Source: Stappia indica (GTDB lineage Bacteria; Pseudomonadota; Alphaproteobacteria; Rhizobiales; Stappiaceae). From it: a DNA stretch of 64,000 nucleotides. Position 1 is the stretch's first letter. The number at the start of each line of letters is the position of its first letter. Where the stretch lies: the NCBI RefSeq assembly GCF_020177335.1, contig NZ_JAIVMG010000005.1, positions 186,001-250,000 on the forward strand, written 5' to 3'. Both the position numbers and the translations under genes were made by a program. Below the pieces are notes generated by a model. The model saw nothing but the letters and a program-made list of their open reading frames with translations, had not been told where the DNA came from and ran no database searches. Shown in pieces: positions 62,597-64,000 of this stretch.

Positions 62597-63433
62597 ATGC
62601 TCTCACGTCGCGCCTCTCTGTTCCTGATCGCCCCAGCCGTCGTGCTGCTCGGCCTGCTCTTCCTCTACCCGCTCAGCTATTCGCTGATCTGGGCCTTCAG
62701 CGACGAGGACCTCGGTGGCTGGGGCCTGCAGAACTTCATCAAGGCCTGGGGTCTTTATTCCTGGGACGTGCTGTTCACGCTGATCATCGTCACATTGTCG
62801 ACCCTGATCATCGGCGCCATGTCGGTGGCCATCGGCGGCTACCTGACCCTTGGCGAGAACCGGGTGGCGCTGACCGTGTTGCGCACGCTCTATCGCTGGC
62901 CGCTGTTCATCCCCTTCGTGGTCTCGGCCCAGCTCATGCGCACCTTTCTGGCCAAGAACGGCATGATGAACAACATCATCACCTCCACCGGACTGATGGA
63001 TCCGCTCGCCGCCGCCAGCTTTCTCGACTGGCGCGGCATCGTCATCACCTTCGTGTGGAAACAGACGCCCTTCGTGGCGCTCTTGGTCGCCGGCGCCATG
63101 GCCGCGCTTGACCGGTCGACCATCGAGGCCGCGCGCAACCTGGGGGCCGGCCGGCTGCGCATTCTCCTCGGCATCGTCGTGCCGCAGGTCGGCACCACGC
63201 TGATGGTCGGGCTGATCCTGTCCTATGTGGTGATGATGTCGGTGCTGTCGGTGCCGCTGATGATCAACGCCCAGACGCCGACCATGATCACCGTCGACAT
63301 GGCCTGGCGCATCAATGCCTACAGCGACTATGGCGTCGCCAACGCGCTTGGCTTCATCACCTATGCAATGACCGCGGTGATTGCCTGGATTTATCTGCGC
63401 CAGGGCGTGCGCGAAGGGGGACGGCCGCAATGA
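62597..63433 (+). CDS. ABC permease 1, PotB/FbpB-like
   Basis: A 278-residue inner-membrane permease with six hydrophobic segments, starting FLIAPAVVLLGLLFLYPLSY. The ATPase-contact loop is IEAARNLGAGRLRILLGIVV near residue 178. It forms the channel with the next, overlapping permease (ATGA). Confidence 0.9.
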   Translation: MLSRRASLFLIAPAVVLLGLLFLYPLSYSLIWAFSDEDLGGWGLQNFIKAWGLYSWDVLFTLIIVTLSTLIIGAMSVAIGGYLTLGENRVALTVLRTLYRWPLFIPFVVSAQLMRTFLAKNGMMNNIITSTGLMDPLAAASFLDWRGIVITFVWKQTPFVALLVAGAMAALDRSTIEAARNLGAGRLRILLGIVVPQVGTTLMVGLILSYVVMMSVLSVPLMINAQTPTMITVDMAWRINAYSDYGVANALGFITYAMTAVIAWIYLRQGVREGGRPQ

Positions 63434-64000
63434 ACATCCTGCGCACCAGTATCATCGCCGTCCTTCTGGCGCTGCTGGCCTTCGCCATTTTCGGACCGAT
63501 CACCAATCTCCTGATCTGGTCGGTGGCCGAAACCTGGTATTTCCCCGCCAAGCTGCCGCAAAGCTACGGTTTCGCTTTCTGGGAGCGGGTCTTCCGCCCT
63601 CAGGGCAACGCGATGGAATCTCTCGGGAATTCGGTCCTGATCGCAGTGTTCACCGTGATCGCGTCCCTCGCCGTGGCCATTCCGGCAGGGCTGGCGCTCG
63701 GGCGCGGCAGGCTGCCGTGGCGCTCCGCCTTCCTGCTTCTGTTCCTGCTGCCGCAGGCGTTTCCCTCGCTCGCCGTACACATGAACATTGCCCGGATCTT
63801 CTACAGCCTCGGGCTCAACGGCACCTATACTGGCGTCGTGCTGGTGCATACCATCCAGGGGCTCGTCTTCTCGGTCTGGATCGCCACCGCCGCCTTTTCG
63901 GCCGTAGACCGGGAGTTGGAGGAAGCAGCGGCCAATATGGGCGCCTCCCCCTTCACCGTGTTCCGCACCATTACCCTGCCGCTGGCGTTGCCGGGATTGA
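63430..64000 (+). CDS. ABC permease 2, truncated by window end
   Basis: The first 190 codons of an inner-membrane permease that runs off the window. ATG 63430 overlaps the previous stop. It begins MNILRTSIIAVLLALLAFAI, has hydrophobic segments near residues 8-30, 75-95, 100-120 and 140-160, and reaches the EAA loop ELEEAAANMGASPFTVFRTI. The visible part is uninterrupted; about 70-80 residues should remain outside. Confidence 0.88.
   Translation, partial: MNILRTSIIAVLLALLAFAIFGPITNLLIWSVAETWYFPAKLPQSYGFAFWERVFRPQGNAMESLGNSVLIAVFTVIASLAVAIPAGLALGRGRLPWRSAFLLLFLLPQAFPSLAVHMNIARIFYSLGLNGTYTGVVLVHTIQGLVFSVWIATAAFSAVDRELEEAAANMGASPFTVFRTITLPLALPGL

Overview
The window is GC-rich, densely coded chromosomal DNA of an alphaproteobacterium, probably of the Hyphomicrobiales (Rhizobiales) or a close marine or saline relative. 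This is inferred from an N-acetylglutaminylglutamine amide (NAGGN) osmolyte locus, many ABC and TRAP importers with periplasmic binding proteins, a type II-C CRISPR-Cas locus of alphaproteobacterial style, and long operons joined by 4-base ATGA overlaps. No rRNA, tRNA, insertion sequence or prophage was seen.

Layout. 1-2357: end of an NAGGN osmolyte operon. 2505-9599: a MalEFGK-type ABC importer co-directional with three cytoplasmic phosphodiesterases (EEP, GDPD, EEP), best read as uptake and cleavage of phosphodiesters. 9665-12388 (minus): a GAF/PAS diguanylate cyclase. 12881-15811: a three-gene TRAP transporter. 15873-20924: a compact type II-C CRISPR-Cas locus with array, cas2, cas1, cas9 and a divergent tracrRNA. 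Its cas9 carries an in-frame TAG and its cas1 a one-base frameshift, so it appears to be decaying. 20957-30558: a LysR regulator diverging from two FAD amine/amino-acid oxidases, an SDR and a Dpp/Opp-type ABC importer. 30617-35162: an AraC regulator diverging from a large autotransporter with a repeat-built passenger.

35236-46391 is the most unusual part. Two minus-strand genes encode a divergent SelO-like pseudokinase and a small protein with decapeptide repeats. They diverge from a tightly overlapping plus-strand operon of three O-carbamoyltransferases, a family-4 glycosyltransferase, a PhyH-type Fe(II)/2-oxoglutarate dioxygenase, an APH-family kinase and a SurE-like phosphatase. This looks like a biosynthetic cluster for a multiply carbamoylated, glycosylated small molecule with kinase/phosphatase masking; the product is unknown.

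46397-58915 (minus): a tandem-HxlR regulator followed by a carotenoid-oxygenase-type cleavage enzyme, two thiolases, a PaaN-type aldehyde dehydrogenase, two acyl-CoA ligases, a nitronate-monooxygenase-family flavoprotein, a hotdog thioesterase and a class III aminotransferase. This reads as oxidative cleavage of an alkene such as a stilbenoid or apocarotenoid, then oxidation and CoA-linked degradation of the aldehyde. 59045-64000: a LacI regulator diverging from a PotA/FbpC-type ABC importer, with a perfect operator-like palindrome between them; the last permease runs off the window.

Functions come from reading motifs by eye. No database search, alignment program or folding program was run.
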